Assembly (NCBI RefSeq): GCF_900109455.1
Contig: NZ_FOAG01000007.1
Span: forward strand, 1 to 64,000
DNA: 64,000 bases
Origin: Roseovarius azorensis
Lineage (GTDB): Bacteria; Pseudomonadota; Alphaproteobacteria; Rhodobacterales; Rhodobacteraceae
Direction of reading: 5' to 3'
In this document: in pieces, positions 9,454 through 18,146 of the stretch
Position numbering within the stretch: position 1 is the first letter of the stretch
How the letters are laid out: each line of letters opens with the position of its first letter
Notes under the pieces: generated by a model
The model's input: only the letters and a program-made list of their open reading frames with translations
Told to the model about the DNA's origin: nothing
The model's database searches: none
Program-made: the position numbers and the translations under genes

Positions 9454-9684
9454 CTAGCCCTGATCATTGCCGCGGACCGGAATACGGGCCAAACCGTCGA
9501 AATCGATCTCGCGCTTCTCCGCGTCATTGAGATCAGGCGCGCAGCCTGAGACCCTTTGCGGGCCGTCCTCCCACCGCACGGCCAGCACGCCTGTATTCCA
9601 ACGATACACCCACCCCACAACTTTGCACCCGTCTGCTCCGACCAGTCGCGCAACCGCGATGCCTTCAACCTCATCTTCGTTCAC
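9454..9684 (-). CDS. Small hypothetical protein
   Basis: A 76-residue acidic protein starting at GTG 9684, with a purine-rich GGGGAAA about 15 bases upstream. Composition and codon use look genuine: alternating strand-like segments VARLVGADGCKVVGWVYRW and TGVLAVRWEDG suggest a small beta fold, followed by a charged tail. No family recognised and no partner evident. It lies near the XRE gene on the same strand, about 160 bases downstream of that gene's stop. Confidence 0.5.
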   Translation of the reverse strand: MNEDEVEGIAVARLVGADGCKVVGWVYRWNTGVLAVRWEDGPQRVSGCAPDLNDAEKREIDFDGLARIPVRGNDQG

Positions 9685-9844
9685 TGTTTACCAACTTTCC
9701 CCTATTGTGTTGTAACTCGTCTCGGCTTGGGGTTTCGGAAGGACGGCTATCACCTCGCGATAGGAATCGCAGACAGGTCAGTGGCTGAGATTTGCCCGCA
9801 AATCAGAACGCGGGTAGACCCTTGTCGCCGATCAATTATCTTGT

Positions 9845-10102
9845 TCAAATCCTGTGGTCGGGCTCCGTGGCGGCCGCGACGATCGCCAGAACCTCCGACG
9901 CGTCAAAACCGATGGCGCGGGCCAGGACAACCAGTTCGACGACGTCGATCCGGCGCTGGCCGCTTTCAATACGCGCCACGAGGGATTGGTGGCAATTGAG
10001 CTTAGCCGCCAAGTCCTCCTGACCAAGGCCTGCCTTGGTCCGGGCGTCGACCAACGCCCGGCAGAGTGCCACCTGTCCTTTGCTTCTGATTGTCTTTGCC
10101 AC
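9845..10102 (-). CDS. Small XRE-family HTH regulator
   Basis: An 85-residue stand-alone Cro/C1-type HTH: LVDARTKAGLGQEDLAAKLN, then SLVARIESGQRRIDVVELV, then LARAIGFDASEVL. Start GTG 10102. A protein this short has only the DNA-binding domain. It may act on the nearby T4SS promoter or be a plasmid immunity repressor. Its target is not visible from sequence alone. A short gene-free gap separates it from the exported protein at 10227-10520. Confidence 0.75.
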   Translation of the reverse strand: MAKTIRSKGQVALCRALVDARTKAGLGQEDLAAKLNCHQSLVARIESGQRRIDVVELVVLARAIGFDASEVLAIVAAATEPDHRI

Positions 10103-10226
10103 GCGTCACATACCTTTCGTGACGTCGCTAGCGGATAAAATCTGTTATCTAAAAAGTGGATACATGAGGGCGGTATCAGTGTCGTCTTTCCAAGGGCGAT
10201 AAGTCCAATGCACCCTGAGTGACCCA

Positions 10227-10520
10227 TCAATCCCCCAACAATTGCAGGAAACGGCCATAGTCTTCGCTGACCTCACGCGCTTCCTCGAACGCACGGGCGC
10301 GCTCCTCGTCGAGGCAACGGAAGTAGCACTGGATATCCTGGATGTAATCTTCGAAGTCGCCACGGATCAGGTCGGCGTAATTCAGTACCGCCGGCGAATC
10401 GCTTGGGAGGAAGGGACGGGCCGGTGCGAGACAGGACGCCGCGAAACCCGGCCCGGGGACACAGGCCAGAAGGGCCAGAGCTTGCAATCGGAGCAGGCCT
10501 GTCAACCTTGGGTTTCTCAA
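10227..10520 (-). CDS. Small exported hypothetical protein
   Basis: Best start is TTG 10520, because AAGGAGATAACAGG lies just upstream and translation from there gives a clean signal peptide (LLRLQALALLACVPGPGFAA). A start at ATG 10547 is possible but would bury the signal. The mature 70-residue part is acidic and helical (FEDYIQDIQCYFRCLDEERA) with two cysteines that could form a disulfide. It is divergent from the T4SS operon and shares its control region, so a periplasmic accessory role in conjugation is plausible but unproven. Confidence 0.6.
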   Translation of the reverse strand: MRNPRLTGLLRLQALALLACVPGPGFAASCLAPARPFLPSDSPAVLNYADLIRGDFEDYIQDIQCYFRCLDEERARAFEEAREVSEDYGRFLQLLGD

Positions 10521-10610
10521 ACCTGTTATCTCCTTGATCGTGGGCATTGGCCGTGCCTAGTGTTTGCGTGACCAAACTACAGCCAAAGCACGATATTACA
10601 TCTTGCGGTT

Positions 10611-10624
10611 GATAGTATACTATC
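10611..10624. promoter_or_regulatory. Palindrome GATAGTATACTATC in the divergent control region
   Basis: A perfect 14-bp palindrome between the divergent starts at 10520 (minus) and 10677 (plus). It contains TATACT, which could serve as a -10 element. This is the arrangement of an operator occluding the T4SS promoter. The XRE protein at 9845-10102 is a candidate ligand. Confidence 0.5.
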
Positions 10625-10676
10625 GTAACTCTGGGCATCAAGTAGGAATGCCTTGGGTTGCGTCTTTGGAGAAAGC

Positions 10677-11057
10677 GTGAGCCGGGCCATGAACTGGGAC
10701 ATCGAAGCACCAAATGTGGTTACGGAAGCCAGGTTCCGCGAGCTCGTGGAAAGCGGCTATCGCGCTGAAATCCTGTGCCAGGAATCGGCACACAAGAAGG
10801 GCCCGAGCTATTACGGGGTCTGGGTCATGCGCGTTGTCTCGGACGAGGGCGTGGAAAAGCTCCTGGTCACCGCCCGCACACGGACCACGTATAACGATAT
10901 CAAGATCCGCGAGTTCAAGACGATCACCGGCGTGGTGTCCTTCTTCATTGGCCTTGGTTTTGCGCATGTCGACCTGCCGCTTGAGGCGGGGACAAGCCGT
11001 ACGCACAAACTTGCGCCGTCAGACAAAGCCCCATCAGACAAGGGCGCTGACACCTAG
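10677..11057 (+). CDS. Hypothetical protein heading the T4SS operon
   Basis: A 126-residue cytoplasmic protein. GTG 10677 follows TTGGAGAAAGC, a better ribosome site than for ATG 10689, so I prefer it. The core (EARFRELVESGYRAEILCQ, SYYGVWVMRVVSDEGVEKLL) looks like a small alpha/beta fold. No family recognised. It overlaps the signal-peptide region of virB1, so the two are translationally coupled. Being first in the operon suggests a regulatory or chaperone-like part in conjugation, but nothing in the sequence proves it. Confidence 0.65.
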   Translation: MSRAMNWDIEAPNVVTEARFRELVESGYRAEILCQESAHKKGPSYYGVWVMRVVSDEGVEKLLVTARTRTTYNDIKIREFKTITGVVSFFIGLGFAHVDLPLEAGTSRTHKLAPSDKAPSDKGADT

Positions 11058-11715
11058 CCTCGTCTGTCTCTGGCTGGTGGCCGCGCCAGCCTCCGCGCAA
11101 ATGGTCCTGGTCATGGAGAGCGACGGCTCTCTGACCCCATCCCGGTCTCAGAACAGTTTTGCCCGGAACTACAATGACGGCATTGGTCAGGGTTCGGCCT
11201 CCGATGGGATCGCGATCTTCGGTGAGGTAGAGGCCGAGCAAGAGGGCGTCCAAGTCGCGGCCCTTGCCCGCCCGACTCCCCTGCCCCGCGCCGATGTCCT
11301 CTCCGGGATTCAGACCACGGCCTTGCGCTATGCCGGCCATCCCGGCCTGCGTCGCGCGGGGCTTTCCGTGACGGATTGGCTGGCTCTCTATCGGGCCAAT
11401 ATCGAGGTTGAGAGCGCCTACCGGCAGGATGCGATTTCAAGTGCAGGTGCCATTGGCCTGGGTCAATTGATGCCAGCGACGGCGCGTGATCTGGGCGTCG
11501 ACCCGCGTGATCCGCTGCAGAACCTCGACGGCTCGGCCCGCTACCTCGCGATGATGCTGGAGCGCTTCGGCGATCCGCGCCTGGCGCTGGCGGCCTACAA
11601 CGCCGGTCCCGACGCCGTGCGCCAACACGGTGGCATTCCCCCTTACCGAGAAACCCAGAACCACGTGGCCCGCGTCATGGCTGTCGTGGCCCGATTGGAA
11701 GGATCAAATTCATGA
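11011..11715 (+). CDS. virB1: VirB1-like lytic transglycosylase
   Basis: An SLT-domain murein transglycosylase that opens the cell wall for the secretion channel. The signal peptide is basic (RRQTKPHQTR) then hydrophobic, cleaved after APASA. The start is uncertain (TTG 11011 or TTG 10981), since no ATG precedes the signal. The catalytic domain spans the C-terminal 140 residues: catalytic Glu in NIEVESAY, then GAIGLGQLMPATARDLG and LALAAYNAGPDAV. The stop overlaps the virB2 start (11712-11715). Confidence 0.85.
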   Translation: MRRQTKPHQTRALTPSLVCLWLVAAPASAQMVLVMESDGSLTPSRSQNSFARNYNDGIGQGSASDGIAIFGEVEAEQEGVQVAALARPTPLPRADVLSGIQTTALRYAGHPGLRRAGLSVTDWLALYRANIEVESAYRQDAISSAGAIGLGQLMPATARDLGVDPRDPLQNLDGSARYLAMMLERFGDPRLALAAYNAGPDAVRQHGGIPPYRETQNHVARVMAVVARLEGSNS

Positions 11716-12005
11716 AACAGATTTCAAACCTCTTTGTCGCCTCACTGGCGCTATTCCTGCTCATTGCCGAGCCCGCCCTTGCCCAAAGCATCGATCTCTC
11801 CCCGATCCAAAGCTTGTTGCAGGGCATTGTCGATGCGCTGACCGGCCCGCTCGGCGTCGTAATCGCCACACTCGCGGTCCTCGGCGTCTTCCTGAGCTGG
11901 TTCTTCAACATCATCGATCTGCGCCAGGCGCTCTGGGTCCTGGTGGGCATCGCCGGTGTCGCCGCCGCCCCGACTATCGTCGCCGCCGTTTTCAGCGCCC
12001 CTTGA
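11712..12005 (+). CDS. virB2: VirB2/TrbC-type pilin
   Basis: A 97-residue pilin precursor. The signal peptide is cleaved after PALA (residue 24), and the mature part has two hydrophobic helices (GVVIATLAVLGVFLSWFF and ALWVLVGIAGVAAAPTIVAA) separated by a short polar loop, as in VirB2/TrbC. It forms the conjugative pilus. A GGAAGG site precedes ATG 11712. Length and helix spacing match the family. Confidence 0.88.
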   Translation: MKQISNLFVASLALFLLIAEPALAQSIDLSPIQSLLQGIVDALTGPLGVVIATLAVLGVFLSWFFNIIDLRQALWVLVGIAGVAAAPTIVAAVFSAP

Positions 12006-12017
12006 GAGGCAGGTTCC

Positions 12018-12296
12018 TTGGCCGATCGATCTCCCCTCTTCCTGGGTCTCGTGCGCCCGCCCAAGCTTCTGGGCCTGCCCATCATGTATGCGATGGTCTG
12101 GCTCTTCGGTTCGGTGCTCTTGTTCGTCTGGGTCCAGCACATCGCGGTGCTGGCTGTCGCGGCCCTGCTCTATCCGGTGCTGTGGAAGGCCGCAGATTGG
12201 GACCCGCGCTTCATCGACGTGATGATGACAGCCCTGCAGGAGACACCGCCCACGCGCAACAGGTCCATCCATGGCGGGGACAGCTATGCCCCGTGA
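12018..12296 (+). CDS. virB3: VirB3-like inner-membrane protein
   Basis: A 92-residue protein starting at TTG 12018 after GAGAGGCAGG. The pattern LFLGLVRPPKLLGLPIMYAM is the typical VirB3 opening (RP followed by a helix), then a second membrane helix (HIAVLAVAALLYPVLW). VirB3 assists pilus biogenesis together with VirB4, whose start overlaps the end of this gene. Confidence 0.85.
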   Translation: MADRSPLFLGLVRPPKLLGLPIMYAMVWLFGSVLLFVWVQHIAVLAVAALLYPVLWKAADWDPRFIDVMMTALQETPPTRNRSIHGGDSYAP

Positions 12297-14661
12297 TGAC
12301 GCCCGTGATGATGCGCTCGATGCCCGCACAATGACGCCGGACTGGTATGCGCGCGAGACCCGCCTCGCGCATATGCTGCCCTATGTGAGCCTCGTTGACG
12401 ACCAGACCGTGCGGACCCGGGTGAACGAACTCTTCCGCTGCATCCGGCTCGAGGGGATCAACAGCTACACGACCGACGATGCCTATCTCGACAAACTGAC
12501 GGCGCTATTTGCCCGCATCGTCGCGCAGCTCGGGCCGGAATTCAGCTATTACGTCCACAAGGTCTCCAAGGTCATCAAACCGGATCTCGACCCGATCCGT
12601 GAGGACAGCTTCGCAGGCGAGGTGGACCGGCGCTGGCGCGCAAAACTCGAGACCAGCGGGCTGCGCGACAAGACGCTGACGCTCACCGTCATTCACCGCC
12701 CACCCCCGAAAAGCCTCCTGCCGTTCCTCAGCCACAGCGCGCCGGACCGGCTGAGAGAGGAGACCCGCAAACGCCTGCAGCGCCTGGGCGAGGCCGTGAA
12801 CGTCTTTCTCTCCGGGCTCGCCGAACTCAAACCGCGCCTCCTATCGGCCGCTACGGGAGAATTGGTCGGGTTTCTGGGGGCCCTCAACATGGGCACCGAG
12901 CTGCCGCTCTACCCAGCCAACACCTACGGCTTTCTGTCCGTCAACGTCGCCAATACCCGCGTGACGTTTCACGGCGACCATTTCGAGCTTTCCGAGGGCG
13001 TCGTGGGCCATCGCTACGGCAAGAGTTTCACCATCGGGGAATATTCCGAAGGCACCTCCTGCACCATGTTCGACATGCTGAGCCTGCCAGTCGACATGAT
13101 CGTCACGCATTCCTTCACGCCGATCAATTCGAACCTTATGGCGGGCCGCATCAAGCGGCAAAAGCGCCAGATGCAGGCCAGCCAGGACGCAGCCCTCTCG
13201 CTCCTGGAAGCCCTCGACATCGCCGCCGATGATCTCGAGGCCAAGCGCCAAAGCTTCGGCGAGCATCACATGGTCGTGACGCTCTTTTGCGACACGCTCG
13301 AAGAGCTGCAGACCCTCAGCGCCGAGATCGTGAACGCCGCCGCAACCGAAGGCGTGAAGATGATTGGCGAGCGGGTCGCGGCCAAGGCGCATTACCTCAG
13401 CCAGCACCCCGGCAACCAGCCCAAGCGCGTGCGCGCCAGCGCCGTCACCAATCGCAACTTCGCGGATTTTGCGGCCTTTCACCGGACACAGCTCGGCAAA
13501 CCCGCCGCGAAAACCCCATGGGGCCGGGTCGTCACTTATTTGCCCACGCCGGAGCAGAGCGCCTACCGGTTTTCCTACCACGAGCAGGGCAGCCCGGACA
13601 AAGAACCGACCAGCGGGCATACCCTGATCATGGGTCGGCCCGGGTCGGGCAAATCGGTGCTGTCCGCCTTTCTGATGACGCAAGCCCGTCGCGCAGGCGC
13701 GCGGATCTTCGTCTTCGATTACCGTCTTGGTATGGAGATGGCGGTCCGCGCCAATGGCGGGCGCTACGCTTCCCTGAACGCCGGTCAGCCCACGGGCCTC
13801 AACCCGCTCTGGACCGAGACCGATGCGCGCGGCACCGCCTGGCTCTCGGACTGGCTTGCCACCCTGCTCTACCGCGCCGACAAGCCGCTCACTCCTGCCC
13901 AGACCAATCGCATCCAGGAAGTCGTGCGCCAGAACGCGCAGGCCACAAACCCGGCCCTGCGGAACTGGCGGGATTTCGCATCGCTTTTTGTGTCCACCGA
14001 TGATGGCGGCGATCTGCACCAGCGCCTGCTCGAATGGTCTGAGGACGGCCGCTATGGCTGGATCTTCGGGCAGAGCCTCGAGGACACGTTCTCGCTCAAA
14101 GGCGATGTGGTGGGCTTCGATCTGACCGGCATTCTCGACAGCGAGGCCGACAAGGAGCGGATGGCGGTTCTCTCCTATCTTTTCCGCCGGGTCGAGCGCG
14201 AGATCGAGGACCGCCGCCCCACCATCATCGTGATCGACGAGGCCTGGAAGGCCCTCGATAACGCGTATTTCGCCGAGCGGCTGTCGAACTGGCTGGTGAC
14301 CGCGCGCAAGCAGAACACCGTCGCGGTGATGATGACGCAATATGCAAGCCAGCTTGAGCGCACCCGGACCGGCAAGACCATCGTCGAAGCCGTTCCGACG
14401 CAGATCCTGCTCCCCAATATCCGCGCGCAGCCTGCGGATTACGCCATGCTGAACCTCACGGAGAAGGAGCTCGACGTCCTTCTCAACACGGGCAGCAACA
14501 GCCGCTTGGCGCTGATCCGCGACGATCAGGGCTCGATCGTGGTCGATGCCGATCTCAGTGCTCTCGGGCCCAATCTCACCATCCTCGGCGGCATGGAGAA
14601 AGGCGAGGCGTTCGTCGGCGCCGATTACCGCGACCGCCCGGACTTCTGGAGACTCTCATGA
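12286..14661 (+). CDS. virB4: VirB4 ATPase
   Basis: A 791-residue T4SS ATPase that powers pilus assembly and substrate transfer from the inner membrane. It has an N-terminal CagE/TrbE/VirB region, Walker A GRPGSGKS near residue 449, Walker B TIIVIDEAWKAL, and the MTQYASQLERT segment typical of VirB4. I use ATG 12286. ATG 12271 is in frame but lies deeper inside virB3. The stop (14659-14661) overlaps the start of a tiny lipoprotein gene. Confidence 0.92.
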   Translation: MPRDDARDDALDARTMTPDWYARETRLAHMLPYVSLVDDQTVRTRVNELFRCIRLEGINSYTTDDAYLDKLTALFARIVAQLGPEFSYYVHKVSKVIKPDLDPIREDSFAGEVDRRWRAKLETSGLRDKTLTLTVIHRPPPKSLLPFLSHSAPDRLREETRKRLQRLGEAVNVFLSGLAELKPRLLSAATGELVGFLGALNMGTELPLYPANTYGFLSVNVANTRVTFHGDHFELSEGVVGHRYGKSFTIGEYSEGTSCTMFDMLSLPVDMIVTHSFTPINSNLMAGRIKRQKRQMQASQDAALSLLEALDIAADDLEAKRQSFGEHHMVVTLFCDTLEELQTLSAEIVNAAATEGVKMIGERVAAKAHYLSQHPGNQPKRVRASAVTNRNFADFAAFHRTQLGKPAAKTPWGRVVTYLPTPEQSAYRFSYHEQGSPDKEPTSGHTLIMGRPGSGKSVLSAFLMTQARRAGARIFVFDYRLGMEMAVRANGGRYASLNAGQPTGLNPLWTETDARGTAWLSDWLATLLYRADKPLTPAQTNRIQEVVRQNAQATNPALRNWRDFASLFVSTDDGGDLHQRLLEWSEDGRYGWIFGQSLEDTFSLKGDVVGFDLTGILDSEADKERMAVLSYLFRRVEREIEDRRPTIIVIDEAWKALDNAYFAERLSNWLVTARKQNTVAVMMTQYASQLERTRTGKTIVEAVPTQILLPNIRAQPADYAMLNLTEKELDVLLNTGSNSRLALIRDDQGSIVVDADLSALGPNLTILGGMEKGEAFVGADYRDRPDFWRLS

Positions 14662-14825
14662 TTCGCATTTTGTTGCTTCTCACCGCGCTCGGCGCTTTGG
14701 CCTCCTGCGCCCAGTATCAGGAACCGCAGGCCAATTGCTTCACGTTCTTGGCCTCGACAACACCCATTGCTCCGGATTGCACTTTCACACCCCTTGGCAC
14801 CCCGGAGGGCGACATTGAAGTCTAG
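14658..14825 (+). CDS. Small lipoprotein, VirB7/TrwH-like candidate
   Basis: A 55-residue ORF overlooked by usual length limits: ATG overlaps the virB4 stop as ATGA and the gene ends at TAG 14823-14825. It has a short hydrophobic signal (IRILLLLTALGALASC) with a good lipobox (ALASC, lipidated Cys17) and two more cysteines at 27 and 41. Size, lipobox and operon place fit VirB7, the outer-membrane anchor that disulfide-bonds to VirB9. No other VirB7 candidate exists in the operon. Confidence 0.65.
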   Translation: MIRILLLLTALGALASCAQYQEPQANCFTFLASTTPIAPDCTFTPLGTPEGDIEV

Positions 14826-15969
14826 CCTGCCTCATATCCTGGCACTTTGCCTGCTGCCCGGTCTCGCCTTGTCTCAAGGCGTGCCGACCAATGACAGTGG
14901 GCTGACCGCGCGTGACATCGTCGAGACCGGCGATCGCGAGGCAGACTTGGCTGTTCAGGCCGACAAGCTTGCAGTGCGCGAACTCATCGCCGAGATCGAA
15001 CGGGAGCAGCTGGAAACCCTCCGACGCATCCTCGATGCCCAGACCAGCTTCGGCGGTCAGGGCCTGCCCGCCATGGTCTCGGGGCTGGAAAGCGGCAGCG
15101 GCGATCCCGACCGCGCCGTGGAAGCCGTCTATGGCAATGCCGACATCGATCCCAATCCCGGCGGTGCGCAGATCTTCGGGGATGCGGCGGAAAACATCGA
15201 GCAGCTCATCATCCGCGTGGCCCAGGAGACCAGCGGCTTTGCGGGTGTTGGCCGCGCGGGCCTTTCACCGATTCAATGGCGCGCCCTTCTGCAGGCCCTC
15301 ATCTGGCAGGAAAGCCGCTTCACCATCGGCGCCCGCTCGCCGGTCGGTGCCTTTGGCCTTACCCAGATCATGCCAGGCACGGCCAGCGATCTGGGCATTA
15401 ACCCGGAATACTATGACAGCCCTTACCTGCAGGTGCATGGCGGCGCGCGCTATCTCGCGACCCAGCTCAACACATTCGATGGCAATATCATCAACGCGCT
15501 CGCGGCCTATAACGCCGGACCAGGCCGGGTTTTCGAGTATGGCGGCGTGCCACCCTTCCGCGAGACCCAGCACTACGTGTCGGTCATCCCTGAACGCTAT
15601 AACCTCTATCTGAGCCGTATCGGCGGGATCGACGCGCTTGGCACGATCGACCCCGCGCTTCTGGCCAATGCCAACCTCTCAATCACGGGTCATGGCGCGG
15701 CCTTCTATGGCAACAACTCACCCGCCGCGATCAGGCAAGCCGCCCTGCGTATTGCGGATATCGTCGAACGGATTTCCGAAACCGAGGACGTGCAGGAGAG
15801 CATCGCACTCAACACCTATGCCCGCGCCGAACTCGTGCGCCTCGTGGCTGCCCGCGTCCGGCTGCAGGCCGCCCGCACGCGCGTGCTCTCCGCCGAAGAG
15901 CTGGCCCAGGCCAGCGCCCGCATGGCCGAAGGCGCGTTCATGGATTTTACGATCAGGGAGATTGAATGA
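14815..15969 (+). CDS. Second lytic transglycosylase with a VirB5-like tail
   Basis: A 384-residue exported protein. Start TTG 14815 has GGAGG six bases upstream and opens a clean signal peptide (LPHILALCLLPGLALSQ). An earlier TTG 14767 has neither. The SLT domain is in the middle: catalytic Glu in LIWQESRFTIGA, then GAFGLTQIMPGTASDLG and INALAAYNAGPG. The last 80 or so residues resemble the end of the adjacent VirB5 protein (ESIALNTYARAEL versus ESIDLNTRVTAEL; both end near FMDFT). Possibly a periplasmic enzyme docked through a VirB5-like segment. It overlaps the next start. Confidence 0.85.
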   Translation: MKSSLPHILALCLLPGLALSQGVPTNDSGLTARDIVETGDREADLAVQADKLAVRELIAEIEREQLETLRRILDAQTSFGGQGLPAMVSGLESGSGDPDRAVEAVYGNADIDPNPGGAQIFGDAAENIEQLIIRVAQETSGFAGVGRAGLSPIQWRALLQALIWQESRFTIGARSPVGAFGLTQIMPGTASDLGINPEYYDSPYLQVHGGARYLATQLNTFDGNIINALAAYNAGPGRVFEYGGVPPFRETQHYVSVIPERYNLYLSRIGGIDALGTIDPALLANANLSITGHGAAFYGNNSPAAIRQAALRIADIVERISETEDVQESIALNTYARAELVRLVAARVRLQAARTRVLSAEELAQASARMAEGAFMDFTIREIE

Positions 15970-16778
15970 TGGGACATCTGCTCTTGAGGACAGCTTTGGC
16001 CACGACACTTGGCGTTGGCTTGCAGTTCAGCGCCCTACCCCCTGCCGCAGCACAAGGTGTACCGGTCGTCGACACCCAGAACATCGCGCAAAACATCCAG
16101 CAGCTGCGGCAGATGATCGAAGACGAGATCCTGCAAAACGAGCAGCTGACGCAGCTCCGCGAACAGCTTGCCACACTCACGGATCAACTCGCGGAGCTGC
16201 AAAGAACCTATGAAGCGCTCACCCGACTTGCCGAGCTTCCCGAAATCATCCGGACGGAAATGGAAGACGAGTTGAACGGTCTGCTCGACCAGGAGTTCGG
16301 GGACATCCTCGCCACGATTGAGGCGATCAAGACTGGGGATTTCTCGGGCCTCTCGGGCTCCGGCGCAGGCGAAATCGAAACCCAGATGGACCGGGTGCTG
16401 GCAGACCTCGGCTTTGACGAGGACACCCTCTCGGAAATGGCCACCAGCGGCAATCCCGGGGCCAACCGTGTGGCCACGCAGGCAACAACCGGCGCACTCG
16501 TCTCAGCCGCCGCCCAGAACAGCTATGAGGATGCCGGCCAATCGCTCGAGCGGGTCGACCGCCTTGTCGGGCTCATCGACGATATGGACGAACTCAAAGA
16601 AAGCATCGATCTCAACACGCGCGTGACAGCGGAGCTCGCAATTGCGCTGGTCGCCATGTGGCAGCTCGAAGCCATCCAGACCGTGGGCGATGGCGCAGGC
16701 GGCGTGATCGATGCCGCCACCATCGCCGAAGAGCAGCGCTTCATGGATTTCACCTTGCCGGACCTGCGGGCCGAGTAA
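15966..16778 (+). CDS. virB5: VirB5-like minor pilin / T4SS periplasmic protein
   Basis: A 270-residue secreted protein with signal peptide ending at PPAAAQ (about residue 29). The mature part starts with a long amphipathic coiled coil (NIAQNIQQLRQMIEDEILQN onward, to about residue 85) typical of VirB5/TrbJ-type proteins, then a flexible Gly/Ser stretch and a helical C-terminus. VirB5 proteins sit at the pilus tip and contact recipients. Identification rests on architecture plus position between virB4 and virB8. Confidence 0.75.
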   Translation: MMGHLLLRTALATTLGVGLQFSALPPAAAQGVPVVDTQNIAQNIQQLRQMIEDEILQNEQLTQLREQLATLTDQLAELQRTYEALTRLAELPEIIRTEMEDELNGLLDQEFGDILATIEAIKTGDFSGLSGSGAGEIETQMDRVLADLGFDEDTLSEMATSGNPGANRVATQATTGALVSAAAQNSYEDAGQSLERVDRLVGLIDDMDELKESIDLNTRVTAELAIALVAMWQLEAIQTVGDGAGGVIDAATIAEEQRFMDFTLPDLRAE

Positions 16779-16792
16779 TCGCGGGGGCATGA

Positions 16793-17449
16793 ATGGTGGC
16801 GACTGAACAAGAAATCATCGAGGAAGAACTGGTCTACGGTGCCCTGCGCCGCGAACGGCTCTGGCAACGCCTTGGCCTGATGGGCCTTGTCTTCGGTATC
16901 ATCGGCTGTCTGAGTGCCGCGGCTGTCTCGATCCTCGATGTCGACCCGCCCCCCGTCGTTGTCCCCTATGATCCCGCCACCGGCTTTGCACTCCCCGAAG
17001 CCTCGGTGGGCGCCTCCTCGGTGACCGCCAACCAGGCGATCATCGAGGCGGAGGTGTTCCGCTATGTGGCCGACCGGGAGGTCTATAACCAGCTCGACAA
17101 CGATCTGCGCATCCGCAGCGTCCTGCGCCGCTCGGACGGGGCCGCCGAGAGCGGGCTGCGCCAGATCTGGAACAGCGCCAACGAGAATTACCCACCGACG
17201 GTCTATGGCCCAAATGCCCGGCTCGACGTGGAAATCCTCAGCATCAACCGGATCGGAACCAACCGCGCGACGGTCCGCCTGCGCAAGCGCCTGACGTCCA
17301 TTAACGGCACCCAGACCGGCCTCTTCACTGCGACGCTTCTCTTCGAGTTCCGCCCGGAGACCCGCCGCTCCATCGATGAGGTCTGGACCAATCCATTCGG
17401 CTTCACCGTCCTCGAATATTCCATCCGCTCCGACAGATTGGAGAATTAG
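16793..17449 (+). CDS. virB8: VirB8 inner-membrane assembly protein
   Basis: A 218-residue bitopic protein: cytoplasmic 25 residues, one membrane helix (LGLMGLVFGIIGCLSAAAVS), then a periplasmic domain containing SVTANQAIIEAEVFRYVADRE, YNQLDNDL and NPFGFTVLEYSI. These match VirB8, which nucleates the complex. The start could also be ATG 16789 in another frame or GTG 16796; ATG 16793 after a G-rich site is best. Confidence 0.85.
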   Translation: MVATEQEIIEEELVYGALRRERLWQRLGLMGLVFGIIGCLSAAAVSILDVDPPPVVVPYDPATGFALPEASVGASSVTANQAIIEAEVFRYVADREVYNQLDNDLRIRSVLRRSDGAAESGLRQIWNSANENYPPTVYGPNARLDVEILSINRIGTNRATVRLRKRLTSINGTQTGLFTATLLFEFRPETRRSIDEVWTNPFGFTVLEYSIRSDRLEN

Positions 17450-17450
17450 T

Positions 17451-18146
17451 TTGCTTAGGAAGGCCCTCGTAACAATTGTGCTTGTGCTGCTGCCCGGCCT
17501 CGCCTTCGCCGAGGCCATCCCGCGCGGTGGCCCCAATGACAACCGGGTGCGATTGGCCACTTTTCAAGAAGGTCAGGTCTATCGCCTCAACGTCTCGCTC
17601 ACCCATGTGACCACCGTCGAGTTCGGCGAAGGTGAAAGCATCCGTTCGATCATCGCTGGCGACACGGAGGGCTTCGAGATCGACGGCGTGCCCGGCGGTC
17701 AGGCCTTCGCGATCAAGCCCGTCGCGCGTGGCGTCCATACCAATGTGACCGTCTATACCAACCGCCGCAGCTATTACTTCAACGTCCAGGAGGTCCGCAG
17801 CCCAACCTTCTACGTGGTGCAGTTCCGCTATCCGGAGGACAATGCGCGCCCGACCCGGGCCATCGCGTCCCAAGCGCCGAACTACAATTACGGGGCCAGC
17901 GCTCGGACCGAGTTCACCCCTACCCGTGTCTGGGATGACGGGACGTTTACGTATTTCGAATTTCCGCGAAACGCGCCGGTGCCGGCGATCTTCCGCTACA
18001 CGAATGGCCGCGAACGGACAGTCAACACGCAAGCCACCGAAGATGGCGTGATCCGGGTCTCGGGGGTTAACAGGCAGTGGGTCCTGCGGATCGGTGACGA
18101 GGTGGTCTGTATCGAGGCCACACCACCTGCGGGGGTGGGCTCATGA
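17451..18146 (+). CDS. virB9: VirB9 outer-membrane complex protein
   Basis: A 231-residue secreted protein. TTG 17451 has GGAG nine bases upstream and begins a good signal peptide (ALVTIVLVLLPGLAFAEA). A longer open frame upstream only overlaps virB8. The body has the N-terminal VirB9 beta domain (VYRLNVSLTHVTTVEFGEGE) and the C-terminal one (FTPTRVWDDGTFTYFEFPRN, then VNRQWVLRIGDEVVCIE). It forms the core-complex collar with VirB7 and VirB10. The stop overlaps virB10 (ATGA). Confidence 0.88.
   Translation: MLRKALVTIVLVLLPGLAFAEAIPRGGPNDNRVRLATFQEGQVYRLNVSLTHVTTVEFGEGESIRSIIAGDTEGFEIDGVPGGQAFAIKPVARGVHTNVTVYTNRRSYYFNVQEVRSPTFYVVQFRYPEDNARPTRAIASQAPNYNYGASARTEFTPTRVWDDGTFTYFEFPRNAPVPAIFRYTNGRERTVNTQATEDGVIRVSGVNRQWVLRIGDEVVCIEATPPAGVGS

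Noticed and set aside
12841-14340. 499-codon open frame antisense to virB4
   Set aside because: Shadow of a clear ATPase gene; no family resemblance.
16523-17560. 345-codon minus-strand frame in the T4SS operon
   Set aside because: Antisense to virB5/virB8/virB9 with no ribosome site or motif.
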